From: JAGPUQ01 sp050250395
GTDB taxonomy: Bacteria > Pseudomonadota > Gammaproteobacteria > Pseudomonadales > Porticoccaceae
DNA length: 64,000 nt
Assembly: GCA_050250395.1 (NCBI GenBank)
Contig: JBFWOQ010000001.1
Coordinates: 1 to 64,000, forward strand
Direction of reading: 5' to 3'
The number at the start of each line of letters is the position of its first letter. The first letter of the stretch is position 1. Below, piece by piece: positions 1 to 8,989 of the stretch. Under the pieces are notes generated by a model, which saw nothing but the letters and a program-made list of their open reading frames with translations, was not told the DNA's origin and ran no database searches. The position numbers and the translations under genes are program-made.

Positions 1-1872
1 CGTCTCGGCAGCAATGAGAAAGTTGCCTGAGGTCACAACCCTGTCCCCCAATGAGAGGCCTTCGAGCACCTCCACGTAGCCCTGTGCGCGTCGCCCGGTC
101 TTGATACGGACCGGGTTGAGCCGACCATCGCCGAGATCGACGAACACCACCCGGCTGTTCCCGGCGAAGATGATCGCTTCCTCGGGAACCGTGAGGCGAT
201 GGCCGAGGTCTGCCTCGAGTGCTACCTCCGCATACATGTCCGGTTTGAGCACGCCCTCGGGATTGTCGAGCGAGAGGCGCACCCGTCCGGTACGACTGTC
301 TCCTTCCAGGTACGGATAGACGTACTCCACCGTGGCCGGATAGGTCCGCCCGGGCAGGTAGGGCAGCGTGATGCTCGCCTGCATCCCTTCACGCATCAGC
401 TCGAGGTCTGCCTCGAACACCTCCGCGTTGACCCACACCTTCGAAAGGTCGGCGATGGTGAGCAGGGTTTGTCCCATGCGCGCGGCGCTGCCGTCGGCGA
501 TGTTGCGCTCCACCAGCGTGCCGGTACGCGGCGCGTAGATCGGCACGTAGTCCTCGGGCACGCCACGTTGCTCCAGGGCATCGATCTCGCTAGGTGCCAT
601 GTCCCAGAGGCGCAGCCGCTGCCGCACAGCCCTAATCACCGGATCATCGGCGCCGCCGTTCTGGCGGTGTTTCAGGGTCTCCAGATACTCCTGCTGAGTA
701 GCAAGCAACTCCGGGCTGTAAACGGTGAACAGCACCTGGACTTCCTTCACGGTCGCGCCCACGTAGTCCGCCTTCAGATCGCCGATGTAGCCGTCGAACT
801 TGAGTGTGATGTGGGAGAGCAGCCGTTCGTCGTAGGTCACCTCCCCCACGGCGCGGATCACCTTCGTCAGATTGCGGTGGGTGGCCTCGCCGGTCTCCAC
901 CCCGATCATCTGGCGGCGCCGGTTGTCGATCGTGACGGCGTTGGCGGCGTCGACAGCCGCGGGACCATTGCCTACCGGGGCGCCGCCGGCCGCGATCGTC
1001 AGCCCTTCTCGGTCGGTCGCCAGGTCGAACTGCAGGCGTTGGCCCTTCCGGCCGTCCGGATGGTCGATGGCGATGGTCAGTGGCCACTCGCCGCGCATGG
1101 AGAGGTTCAACGATCCTTCGAAGCGGCCCGGTTCCACCTGCTCGAGGTCGGCGGGCGCGCGCATGGCCGGCATGGCGCCCATGGCCGGCATCTGGGCGAA
1201 GGCATCGACGTCGATGTCGGAGACTGGATCGCCGTCTTCGTCCCGGACTTCGAGAATCAGGCGGTTCTCACCCACCCGAGCGGTGCGCGGCTCGATGTCC
1301 GCGGCGATGATCAGGCCCCCTGCGCGGTAGCGAGGCAGGCCGCCGGCGTGGGCGGAATTGGCCGGCTGACCGGCGCCGTTGAGGGGCGTGCCACCGGCTG
1401 CGATGGGCATGTTCGCTCGATCCGTTGCCAGGTCGAACTGCATTCGCACCGGCTCGCCTGCTGGGGACTCGAATGTGAGAGTGAGCGGCCATTCGCCCCG
1501 CATGGAGAGATCCATGGTGCCTTCGTAGCGACCCGGTGCACTTTCCACAAGGTTGGCGGGCGCGCGCATGGCCGGCATGGCACCCATTGCGGGCATCTCG
1601 GCGTAGGCTTCGATCTCGACGGCCGAGACCGGCTCGCCATCCGGCGAGCGCAGCTCGACGATCAGCCGGTTGTCGCCCACCCGCGGCGTGGCGGGGACGG
1701 TGGTGATGCCGACTTCCAGACCGCAGGCGCGGTAACGTGGGATCTCTTTCGCATTCGCCACTCCGGACGGGGGGGCGTCGGGCTCGGCTCCCGTCATCAC
1801 CACATAAGTTGCAATACCCGCGATGATGAGCGCAGCGAAGCCCGCGCCCGCGATCATGATCCGGCGGCTCAT
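1..1872 (-). CDS. CusB/CzcB-type RND periplasmic adaptor with two FixH-like domains, 3' end outside window
   Basis: Periplasmic membrane-fusion subunit of a heavy-metal RND efflux pump, linking the inner-membrane pump to the TolC-type channel encoded just upstream. The protein starts with an N-terminal membrane anchor (residues about 5-27). Two tandem FixH/YtkA-like beta domains follow (about 44-135 and 178-270), and both contain the Met-rich stretch MPAMGAMPAMRAP. The adaptor body (hairpin, lipoyl and barrel region) runs from about residue 300 to the window edge. The start ATG overlaps the stop of the outer-membrane gene (ATGA). The reading frame is still open at base 1, so the C-terminus and the expected RND pump gene lie outside the window. 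The family is clear. The metal is not, though Met-rich motifs would suit copper or silver (inference). Confidence 0.9.
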   Translation of the reverse strand, partial: MSRRIMIAGAGFAALIIAGIATYVVMTGAEPDAPPSGVANAKEIPRYRACGLEVGITTVPATPRVGDNRLIVELRSPDGEPVSAVEIEAYAEMPAMGAMPAMRAPANLVESAPGRYEGTMDLSMRGEWPLTLTFESPAGEPVRMQFDLATDRANMPIAAGGTPLNGAGQPANSAHAGGLPRYRAGGLIIAADIEPRTARVGENRLILEVRDEDGDPVSDIDVDAFAQMPAMGAMPAMRAPADLEQVEPGRFEGSLNLSMRGEWPLTIAIDHPDGRKGQRLQFDLATDREGLTIAAGGAPVGNGPAAVDAANAVTIDNRRRQMIGVETGEATHRNLTKVIRAVGEVTYDERLLSHITLKFDGYIGDLKADYVGATVKEVQVLFTVYSPELLATQQEYLETLKHRQNGGADDPVIRAVRQRLRLWDMAPSEIDALEQRGVPEDYVPIYAPRTGTLVERNIADGSAARMGQTLLTIADLSKVWVNAEVFEADLELMREGMQASITLPYLPGRTYPATVEYVYPYLEGDSRTGRVRLSLDNPEGVLKPDMYAEVALEADLGHRLTVPEEAIIFAGNSRVVFVDLGDGRLNPVRIKTGRRAQGYVEVLEGLSLGDRVVTSGNFLIAAET

Positions 1873-3173
1873 GGCGTTACTCCTGATGATTCGTTTTCGG
1901 GTTGGCCCGGAAGCAGGCCTGTGGCCCGCTGCAACTCGGCCAGGCGCGCGGCGTAATCCGCCCGGGCTTGGGCCAGCGCGAGATCCGTGGCAAGCTTCCG
2001 CTGTTCGGCATCGATGACGTTCACGAACGCGCCCGTGCCGCTTCGATAGTCAGCAAGCGTGGATCCGAGGTATTCGTCGGCCAGCGGAACCAGTTCGTCC
2101 TCGTAGAGCCGCACCAACTGTTTAGCCTCGACGACGGCAGCCCTGGCTCCGGCAAGGGCGTCCAGCAGTTCGGCGCGACGCTGTACCAGCGCCGATTGGG
2201 ATCGGCTGGAGTCGGCGCGCGCAGCGGCGAGCTCGGATCGCCGCTTGCTTCGATCCAGAGGCACATTGATGGTGACGCCGACAATCGGTCTCTTGTCCGT
2301 GTCGTCCCACAGACCGTTGTAGCCGACGCCAACCTGAAAGTCGGGATAGAACGCTTTTTCGGCGACGGTGATCCGGTTTTGGTTCGCGGCGAGCTGCGCC
2401 TCGAGCCGGGCGAGTTCCGGGTGTCGAGCCAGCGCGATCATCTCGAGCGCCTCGAAAACCGGCGGCTCCCTCTCGGGACTTGGCAGCGATGCCAGAGGCA
2501 GCAGCGCGCCAGGTGGCCGGTTCAGCAAGGCGTTGATTCGCGACTGAATCGTCGTCTGTAGCCGGAGCAAACGCAGCTCTTCCTTCTCGAGATTTGCCCG
2601 CTCAACCTCCACCAGCAACACATCCTGCTTGAGACTGCGCCCTGCTGCGTATCGCACGGAAGCCGTCCCGAACAGCTCGTCGACAAGTACCTCTGCCGCA
2701 TGGTGTATCGCCAGCGCTTCGTGGACGAACCACCACTGCGCATGCGCCGCACGGGCCTGTGCGATGACCTCGAGTTTGAGTGCTTCGTGGTCACCCGCTG
2801 CTACCGCGGCCTCATGTCGTGCCACAGTTTCCCGGGCGCCCAGAGTGCCCGGCCACGGAATGCGCTGACTGAACTCGAAGCGTTGATTCAGACGGTCCGA
2901 GTCCAACGTCCTCGGGGCGAGGCCGTAGCTGAGCATGGGATCATCAAGTGAACCCGCGGGCTCGACACGGTATCTGGCGGCCTCTGCGGCAGAAGCCAGC
3001 GCGGCGACACTTGGATTGGCTGCGACAACCTGGTCCACCAGCGCTTCGGCCGACAAAAACTCGACCTGTACGCCGGGAGACTTTGCATCGTCCGGGGGTT
3101 CGCCGGCCGACAGATCTGCGTACAGGGTCAGCGCCATACCCAGGCAGGCGCTCTTCACGAAAATCGATTTCAA
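1869..3173 (-). CDS. TolC-family outer-membrane efflux protein (CusC/CzcC type)
   Basis: Outer-membrane channel for the adaptor encoded immediately downstream, with which it shares an ATGA overlap. The protein has an N-terminal signal sequence and the long alpha-helical duplicated OEP repeats typical of TolC/CzcC proteins, and the total length is normal for the family. I chose a TTG start at 3173 because a strong GAGGAG ribosome-binding site lies 7 bases upstream. An upstream in-frame TTG at 3191 overlaps that site, and the nearby ATG at 3180 is in the wrong frame. With the adaptor it forms the visible part of a second metal-efflux operon whose pump is outside the window. Confidence 0.88.
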   Translation of the reverse strand: MKSIFVKSACLGMALTLYADLSAGEPPDDAKSPGVQVEFLSAEALVDQVVAANPSVAALASAAEAARYRVEPAGSLDDPMLSYGLAPRTLDSDRLNQRFEFSQRIPWPGTLGARETVARHEAAVAAGDHEALKLEVIAQARAAHAQWWFVHEALAIHHAAEVLVDELFGTASVRYAAGRSLKQDVLLVEVERANLEKEELRLLRLQTTIQSRINALLNRPPGALLPLASLPSPEREPPVFEALEMIALARHPELARLEAQLAANQNRITVAEKAFYPDFQVGVGYNGLWDDTDKRPIVGVTINVPLDRSKRRSELAAARADSSRSQSALVQRRAELLDALAGARAAVVEAKQLVRLYEDELVPLADEYLGSTLADYRSGTGAFVNVIDAEQRKLATDLALAQARADYAARLAELQRATGLLPGQPENESSGVTP

Positions 3174-3258
3174 CGTCCATCTCCTCGTCAATCACTGACA
3201 ACTGCACGAAGAGCCCTCGAACGCGGGGCTTCGTGCTCCGATCAGAAAGGAGATGTGT

Positions 3259-3696
3259 TTAGATACGCAGGCGCTGCGTGACGAGATACGTCTCAGATCG
3301 AATCAGATGCGCGTCTGACGGGAGGGGGGGAATAGCTCTCGCCGACCGGGTCGGCAACAAGGTGTTCAGACAAACTGAGCAGGCCACCGCAGGGGGCGGA
3401 TCAACACCAGTTCTCAATTCGAACGGTTTGGTGATGGGTCGCTCGTCTTGAGCGTCAGCGTTGAAGCTCAGTTCGACTGACCGGTCGCAGCATCGCTCCG
3501 ACAGTCCAATGGCTGGGCTATCGCATGCGGAATCCCCGCAGTCGTCCGCTGTTCTGTTCGTCGCGCAGCAGCATTCGCCGTGAACGACTTCGTCCATCAT
3601 TGCGCACTTGAAGACGGATTGCGCCTGGACCTGGCCCATGAGCAGAGCCAGGAGGACAATGCAAATCTTGGTCGCTTTGGCGCGTCGCCGAGTCAT
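3259..3696 (-). CDS. Cys-rich exported protein of unknown function
   Basis: Predicted 145-residue protein with an N-terminal hydrophobic signal segment that ends near the AQS cleavage-like site. The mature part is very rich in cysteine, including a Cys-Cys-Cys run, a Cys-Cys pair and a CSVC motif. It lies directly upstream of the outer-membrane and adaptor genes on the same strand, so a role as a periplasmic metal-binding or sensing accessory of the efflux operon is plausible. That is inference from position and cysteine content only. I do not recognise a named family. The start at 3696 is preferred over an upstream one because it puts the hydrophobic segment at the N-terminus. Confidence 0.6.
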   Translation of the reverse strand: MTRRRAKATKICIVLLALLMGQVQAQSVFKCAMMDEVVHGECCCATNRTADDCGDSACDSPAIGLSERCCDRSVELSFNADAQDERPITKPFELRTGVDPPPAVACSVCLNTLLPTRSARAIPPLPSDAHLIRSETYLVTQRLRI

Positions 3697-3802
3697 CACA
3701 TCAGCATAAGAGGAAAAGACCGAAAAGTACCGTTTTCTGTCACGTTCGATCCGCTCTACGTCCATTGGTTCAGAACTCGATTCCGACAACCGGGGAGCGT
3801 AA

Positions 3803-3823
3803 ACTCTGTAGTCGCTACAGAGT
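3803..3823. promoter_or_regulatory. Probable MerR operator (9-bp perfect dyad)
   Basis: The sequence ACTCTGTAG-TCG-CTACAGAGT is a perfect 9-bp inverted repeat with a 3-base centre. It sits 15 bases before the MerR-type start codon, in the gap shared with the divergent Cys-rich gene. MerR proteins bind such dyads between the -35 and -10 elements, so this is the likely autoregulatory and divergent operator. Confidence 0.65.
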
Positions 3824-3838
3824 CAAGAGACCTTGCAC

Positions 3839-4252
3839 ATGGCGACGAAGAGAACGCCGGAATCGCTCAAGCGCGCCGAGCTGGCGAACCGTTCGGGCTG
3901 CAACATTGAGACGATCCGCTACTACGAGAAGATCGGGATGCTGCCGGACCCGCCGCGCACGGCTTCAGGTTATCGCCTGTACGACCAGAAACACCTGGCC
4001 CGTCTGCGCTTCATCCTTCGCGCGCGCGAACTCGGCTTTCCGATCGAGGAGATACGTGGTCTGCTCGGTCTGGTCGACGGCGGCACCCAGACCTGCGCCG
4101 AAGTCAAAGCGCGCACCGAGAGGCACCTCGAGGATGTGCGCGCCAGAATTGCGGACCTCAAGCGAATCGAGCGCGTCCTGGCGCAAACCGCGAAGCAGTG
4201 CTCAGGAGATGAGGTGCCTGATTGCCCGGTCCTCGAGGCGCTGACCTCGTGA
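3839..4252 (+). CDS. MerR-family heavy-metal regulator
   Basis: Transcription activator/repressor of the MerR family, 137 residues. It has the N-terminal winged HTH with the IRYYEKIGMLPDPPR motif, the YRLY wing, a long dimerisation helix and a C-terminal metal-binding segment. A Cys sits at the start of the dimerisation helix (TCAEVKA) and two more are near the end (QC...DC, 8 residues apart). This resembles the three-cysteine site of MerR/PbrR/CadR-type sensors. The ATG at 3839 was chosen over a TTG two codons upstream. It overlaps the next gene by 4 bases, so the two are co-transcribed. The exact metal cannot be told from sequence alone. Confidence 0.88.
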   Translation: MATKRTPESLKRAELANRSGCNIETIRYYEKIGMLPDPPRTASGYRLYDQKHLARLRFILRARELGFPIEEIRGLLGLVDGGTQTCAEVKARTERHLEDVRARIADLKRIERVLAQTAKQCSGDEVPDCPVLEALTS

Positions 4253-4578
4253 TCGCGTCAATAGCCATTTATCTCGGTGCCGCGGTAGCCGAAATCGCGG
4301 GTTGCTTCGCGTTCTGGGCCTGGCTGCGGCTGGATAAATCTCCGGCCTGGCTGGTCCCCGGCATGATCAGCCTGGCGGCGTTCGCGTTTCTGCTGACGCG
4401 AATCGACAGCGGCTTTGCGGGCCGTGCCTACGCTGCGTACGGCGGCGTCTATATTGCTTCGTCGCTCGCTTGGCTGTGGTTGGTCGAGGACCAGACGCCG
4501 GATCGCTGGGATGTCATCGGCGGGTTGATATGCCTCATTGGGGCGGCCGTGATTCTCTGGGGACCAAGACCCGCCTGA
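4249..4578 (+). CDS. YnfA-family small membrane protein
   Basis: 109-residue integral membrane protein with four predicted transmembrane helices. It has the family features AEIAGCFAFWAWLR near the N-terminus and GGVYIASSLAWLW in the third helix. YnfA proteins are small inner-membrane proteins related to the small multidrug transporter fold, and several are linked to export of toxic cations or drugs. The GTG start at 4249 overlaps the stop of the MerR-type regulator, so the transporter is probably its regulated target. The gene ends 37 bases from the convergent CDF transporter. Confidence 0.85.
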   Translation: MIASIAIYLGAAVAEIAGCFAFWAWLRLDKSPAWLVPGMISLAAFAFLLTRIDSGFAGRAYAAYGGVYIASSLAWLWLVEDQTPDRWDVIGGLICLIGAAVILWGPRPA

Positions 4579-4615
4579 GGCGCAAGGGGCCCGATGCCGG
4601 GCCGTCGACGGCGAT

Positions 4616-5560
4616 TCAGATCGAATGCCCTGGGGTATCGTGTCCGGTTCCACCAGCATCACAAAAGCGGCCGACATCCCGGTGCGCGCGATCGACGTGC
4701 TCGAATTCAATGCTGGAATGTGAAATGTCGAAGCGGTTCCTCAGCGTTTCCTTGATTTCATTCTTAATCGCCTCCTGGCGTCCCCATCCGACATCGGTTA
4801 GAACGACGTGGCAGTCCAAGGCAGCTGCATGTTCCTGCATCTGCCATAGATGAACATGATGAACCCCTGATACTTCATCAATAGCACACAGCTCACGGAT
4901 CAGTACGTCAGCGTCGATCCCCGGGGGGCTGCCGAGCATCAGCGTGCGTATTGGTCCGCCTATCTCGCTGATGCTCAGATACAGGATATAGCCCGCGATG
5001 ACGAGGGTGACGATCGGGTCTACCAGCCACCAATCATACAAGAGCATCAGCGTGCCACCTGCCACTACGCCAACGGAGGCCAGGGCATCCGACAGGTTGT
5101 GGAGGAAGAGCGCACGGATGTTGACGCTGCCTTTTTGCATCGACCAGGTCAGGAGCGCCGTCAAGGTGTCGACCAGAAGTGCTACCGCGCCAAGCATCAC
5201 CACGGTCCAGCCGGCAACCTCCGGCGGGTCGACCAAACGCAAAGCGCCTTCGTAAATGAGATAGAGCCCCACGAGGATCAGCGTCGTGTAGTTGATCAGT
5301 GCGGCCACAACCTCGATTCGGGCATAGCCGAAGGTCATGCGGCTGTCGGCAGGCCGTCGCGAAATCCGGCGCGCGGCATAGGCAATGACGAGCGAGGCCA
5401 TATCCGAAAAGTTGTGCAGCGCATCGGCAATCAGTGCCAGGCTGCCCGAGAGCACACCGCCAATGATCTGTGCGACCGTCAGCAGCGCATTGGCCCAGAT
5501 GGCAACGGAGACCCGCCGATCACCACTGCCCGCGTCCGCATGCTGATGCGAGTGCGCCAT
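4616..5560 (-). CDS. CDF-family cation efflux transporter (CzcD/ZitB type)
   Basis: Inner-membrane metal/proton antiporter of the cation diffusion facilitator family, 314 residues. It has a His-rich N-terminus (MAHSHQHADAG) and six transmembrane helices. The metal-site motifs HNFSD in helix 2 and HNLSD in helix 5 are present, followed by a C-terminal cytoplasmic ferredoxin-like domain with HVHLWQM. His plus Asp in these motifs is the pattern of Zn/Cd carriers. The gene is the last of a run on the minus strand (TolC, adaptor, RND pump, PII-like, CDF), 7 bases after the PII-like gene. It would deliver cytosolic metal to the periplasm, where the RND system exports it further. Confidence 0.9.
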   Translation of the reverse strand: MAHSHQHADAGSGDRRVSVAIWANALLTVAQIIGGVLSGSLALIADALHNFSDMASLVIAYAARRISRRPADSRMTFGYARIEVVAALINYTTLILVGLYLIYEGALRLVDPPEVAGWTVVMLGAVALLVDTLTALLTWSMQKGSVNIRALFLHNLSDALASVGVVAGGTLMLLYDWWLVDPIVTLVIAGYILYLSISEIGGPIRTLMLGSPPGIDADVLIRELCAIDEVSGVHHVHLWQMQEHAAALDCHVVLTDVGWGRQEAIKNEIKETLRNRFDISHSSIEFEHVDRAHRDVGRFCDAGGTGHDTPGHSI

Positions 5561-5567
5561 GCTCGGG

Positions 5568-5888
5568 TCAACTCTCGCCGATCTGTAGAGCCGACTGAAT
5601 CTGACTGATGTAGATCCAGCCCGCCTCTGGGCGACCGGTACGGGCATGCTCCCGAATGATCCGCACCGCCTCCGCCGTCCGGTTCTCATCTTCGCAGACC
5701 AGCTCGAGTTTCACTTCCGTAATCACCTTGTCGCCGACTTCGATGGAATACTCCTGCTCCTTGCTGTCCAACGCTTTCAGCAATCCTTTGACATCGATGA
5801 TCGACAGATTGCGGTAGCCCGCCTGTTCGAGTTGGCGTACCACATCTGCGATCCTGTTACGGTGAATGTAGGCCTTGATCTCTTTCAT
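5568..5888 (-). CDS. PII-like signalling protein linked to the RND pump
   Basis: 106-residue protein of the PII/GlnB superfamily. It begins MKEIKAYIHR, has the ferredoxin-like core (VRQLEQAGYRNLSIIDVKG) and ends with the RIIREHARTGRPEAGWIYIS block that resembles the PII C-terminal signature. The T-loop region (KEQEYSIEVGDKVITE) differs from nitrogen-regulatory PII, and the uridylylated tyrosine motif is not obvious. It overlaps the RND pump stop codon by 4 bases, so it is translated with it. PII-like proteins are known beside heavy-metal RND pumps in other bacteria, where they are thought to bind ligands and control the transporter. That role here is inference. Confidence 0.85.
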   Translation of the reverse strand: MKEIKAYIHRNRIADVVRQLEQAGYRNLSIIDVKGLLKALDSKEQEYSIEVGDKVITEVKLELVCEDENRTAEAVRIIREHARTGRPEAGWIYISQIQSALQIGES

Positions 5889-8800
5889 GCTTGCTTCTCC
5901 TGACGAGTCTCGATCCATTCGTAAATCACCGGCAGCAGCACCAGCGTCAGCAGCGTCGACGTGATGAGGCCACCGACCACCACAGAAGCCAGCGGACGTT
6001 GGGTTTCGGCACCGACGCCGCTCGATAGCAGCATGGGAATCAGCCCGAGAATCGCGACGGACGCAGTCATCAAGACCGGCCGCAGCCTGAGCTCGCAGCC
6101 CCGTCGTACTGCATCTGCAACACTCAGCCCCTTGTCGCGAAGCTCATTGATGAAACTCACCAGAACGATGCCGTTCAGCATTGCCACACCAAAGACCGCA
6201 ATGAACCCAATGGCGGACGGCACCGAGAGGTATTGACCGGAAATGAACAGGGCGACGAGGCCGCCAATGGTGGCAAACGGCACGTTCGCGATGATCAGCG
6301 TTGCGAATTTGACCGAGTTGAACGCGGTATAGAGCAGAACGAAAATGAAAAAGATCGTCAGTGGTACGATCACGGACAGTCGGGCGAGCGCCCGCTGCTG
6401 GTTTTCGAATGCGCCCCCCCACTCGACCCAGTACCCGGGTGGCAGTTCGATCTGCTCCGCAATCACCCGATTGGCATCCTGCACGAAGCCATCGACATCA
6501 CGACCTCGGACGTCCATCTGAATGACTGCATAGCGTTGCAGCTGCTCGCGGCGAACGAAGGAATAGCCCTCGGCGATGGACACGTCGGCGACTTTGCCGA
6601 GCGGCACGATGGCGCCGCTGGCAGTACGCAGGGGAATGTCGCGAATGGCGGTCACGGACGCCCGCGACGCGTCATCGATGCGCGCCGTGATGTCGAAACG
6701 CCGCACGCCATTGATCAAGGTCGAGACCGGTTCGTTGCCGATGCCGGTGCGCACCACGGTGAGGACATCGTCCGCATTCAGGCCGTAACGCGCCAACGCC
6801 TGTCGATCCACCTGGATGCGAATCTGCGGTTTGCCGAGATTGGCTTCGAGCGACAGATCCGCTACACCCGGCACCGTCGAGACAGCTTCCTTGATCTCGG
6901 CACTGAGCCGGTCAAGCTCGGCGAGGTCTTCGCCGTAGAGCTTGACGGCCAGCGTTGCGCGAACGCCGGAGATCAGCTCCTCGACGCGCATCTGGATCGG
7001 TTGAGTGAAAGCGACAACGGCAGTCGGCACGGTGACCTCCAGGGTCTCTCGCATGGCCTCGGCCAACTCTTCCACGGAACGCTCACGCTCATCAGGTGGC
7101 TTCAGGGCTGTGTAGATCTCCATGTAATTGACGTCGGCGGTCTCGCCCTTCTCGGCTCGCCCGATCATGGCGATGGTGGTGTCCACCTCCGGGTACTCCG
7201 CCAGGGCACGCTCGATTTTCTTCGATATTTCGATGGACTCGTCGAGCGACGTCGATGGAATCGATGTGACGCGCCACATGATCGATCCTTCCTGCAACTG
7301 CGGCATGAATTCCTTGCCGAGCAGGGGAAACAGGGCGAGGCTCGCCAGCAGCAAAGCAACGGCGCCGACGACCACCGCGCGCCGGTTGGCCAGGGACCAC
7401 GCCAGCAGCGGGAGATAGCCGCGCTTGACCCAGCGCATGAGCAGCGTATCGCGCTCCTCCTTGGGTTCGAGAATCAGCGCAGCCAGCACCGGGATCAGCG
7501 TGAGCGACAGCACGAGGGATCCGGCCATGGCGAAGCTGATATTGAAGGCCATGGGTTTGAAGAGCTTCGCCTCGAGGCCTTCCAGCGAAAACAGCGGCAA
7601 GAACACGACGATGATGATGAGGATCGCGAACGCGATGGGGTTGGCGACTTCCCGCGCCGCGGAGAGCACCGCGGCGCTGCGGTCAACGGTCTTACCCTGT
7701 TCGCGGCGCTCAGACATGATGCGAAACGCGTTCTCTGTCATCACCACAGCGCCATCCACCATCATGCCGATGCCGATCGCGAGCCCCGCCAGAGACATCA
7801 GGTTGGCGGATAGCCCGGCCTGACCCATGAAGATGAACGCGATGAGCATGGACAAGGGAAGTGCCGCGATGACGACCAGCGCAGAACGCAGCTCTCCGAG
7901 AAAAAGAAACAGCACGATTGCCACGAGAATGGCACCCTCGATGAGCGCCCTCTCGGCAGTCGAAACGGCTTTTTCTACCAGCTCGGTTCGCTCGTAGACG
8001 GGCTTCAGGACCATGCCGTCGGGCAGCGCATCAGCCACGATCCGGGCCTTCTCCTTCACCGACTCGACCACATCGGCTGCGTTGGTTCCGATGCGTGACA
8101 GGGCCATCCCGAGCACAACCTCCTTGCCATCACGGGTGACGGCTCCGAAGCGCAGCGATGGCGCCTGGCGGATATCCGCGATGTCGCGCAGATAGACCGG
8201 CGTACCGTCCTCGACCTTCACCACCATGCTGCCGATGTCCTGCTCGTCCGCGACGAGGCCGAGTCCACGCACAAGGTATTGCTCGGATCCGAGATCGACG
8301 TATTGGCCGCCGACCTGGCGATTGTTGGCTTCAATCACTTCCATGATGTCGCGGTAGCCAAGGCCAAATTTGATCAGCCGCAACGGATCAATCACGACCT
8401 GGAACTGGCGCTCCTGCCCACCCCAGGAGAGCACGTCGTCGACACCAGGCGCGGTGCGCAGGATCAGCCGCACGGACCAGTCCTGCACCGTGCGGAGATC
8501 CATGTCGGTGATCGACTCGGCCAGCGCCTCATCCGCCCGCTCGATGGTGTACCAGAACACCTGCCCGAGACCCGAGGAGTTCGGCCCCATCTCGGGGGTG
8601 CCGTAACCCTCCGGGATCCGGTCTGCGACTTCCTGGAGCCGCTCCATGACGAGCCGCCGCGCAAAGTAGATGTCGACATCGTCTTCGAAATAGACGGCTA
8701 CGTAGGACAGCCCGAACAGTGATACGGAACGGATCTGCTCGACACCAGGCAAGCCCGCCATGCCGGACTCGATCGGGAACGTGAGCAACTGTTCGACATC

Positions 8801-8977
8801 CTCGGCAGCGAGGCCGGGCGATTCGGTGTAGATGTTCACCTGTACCGGCGTGACGTCGGGAAACGCATCGATAGGCACCGTGTTGACCGCACGCACGCCG
8901 AGAAAGGCGACGACGAGAAAGGCCACGATCACCAGGAACTTGTAGCGCAGCGACGCTTCAACGAGAGAATTCAACAT
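5885..8977 (-). CDS. Heavy-metal RND efflux pump (CusA/CzcA family)
   Basis: 1030-residue proton-driven inner-membrane pump, full length for the HME-RND family. It has the N-terminal helix, VPIDAFPDVTPVQVNIYTESPG, two large periplasmic loops, twelve membrane helices and the helix 4 motif AIGIGMMVDGAVVMTEN. The Asp of this motif is the proton-relay residue. The first Asp of the DFG version found in CzcA-like divalent pumps is replaced here by Ala-Ile-Gly, as in CusA-like pumps. The gene sits 12 bases after the adaptor and overlaps the PII-like gene, in one operon with its outer-membrane channel and a CDF carrier. The substrate is therefore ambiguous: the neighbours suggest Zn/Cd/Co, the motif leans towards monovalent metals. 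Confidence 0.95.
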   Translation of the reverse strand: MLNSLVEASLRYKFLVIVAFLVVAFLGVRAVNTVPIDAFPDVTPVQVNIYTESPGLAAEDVEQLLTFPIESGMAGLPGVEQIRSVSLFGLSYVAVYFEDDVDIYFARRLVMERLQEVADRIPEGYGTPEMGPNSSGLGQVFWYTIERADEALAESITDMDLRTVQDWSVRLILRTAPGVDDVLSWGGQERQFQVVIDPLRLIKFGLGYRDIMEVIEANNRQVGGQYVDLGSEQYLVRGLGLVADEQDIGSMVVKVEDGTPVYLRDIADIRQAPSLRFGAVTRDGKEVVLGMALSRIGTNAADVVESVKEKARIVADALPDGMVLKPVYERTELVEKAVSTAERALIEGAILVAIVLFLFLGELRSALVVIAALPLSMLIAFIFMGQAGLSANLMSLAGLAIGIGMMVDGAVVMTENAFRIMSERREQGKTVDRSAAVLSAAREVANPIAFAILIIIVVFLPLFSLEGLEAKLFKPMAFNISFAMAGSLVLSLTLIPVLAALILEPKEERDTLLMRWVKRGYLPLLAWSLANRRAVVVGAVALLLASLALFPLLGKEFMPQLQEGSIMWRVTSIPSTSLDESIEISKKIERALAEYPEVDTTIAMIGRAEKGETADVNYMEIYTALKPPDERERSVEELAEAMRETLEVTVPTAVVAFTQPIQMRVEELISGVRATLAVKLYGEDLAELDRLSAEIKEAVSTVPGVADLSLEANLGKPQIRIQVDRQALARYGLNADDVLTVVRTGIGNEPVSTLINGVRRFDITARIDDASRASVTAIRDIPLRTASGAIVPLGKVADVSIAEGYSFVRREQLQRYAVIQMDVRGRDVDGFVQDANRVIAEQIELPPGYWVEWGGAFENQQRALARLSVIVPLTIFFIFVLLYTAFNSVKFATLIIANVPFATIGGLVALFISGQYLSVPSAIGFIAVFGVAMLNGIVLVSFINELRDKGLSVADAVRRGCELRLRPVLMTASVAILGLIPMLLSSGVGAETQRPLASVVVGGLITSTLLTLVLLPVIYEWIETRQEKQA

Positions 8978-8989
8978 GTCTGCGTGCTC

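Noticed and set aside
199..1956. Long plus-strand open frame over the adaptor gene
   Set aside because: It is the antisense shadow of the RND adaptor. The translation is His/Arg/Gly-rich without family features, and the minus strand encodes a clear protein.
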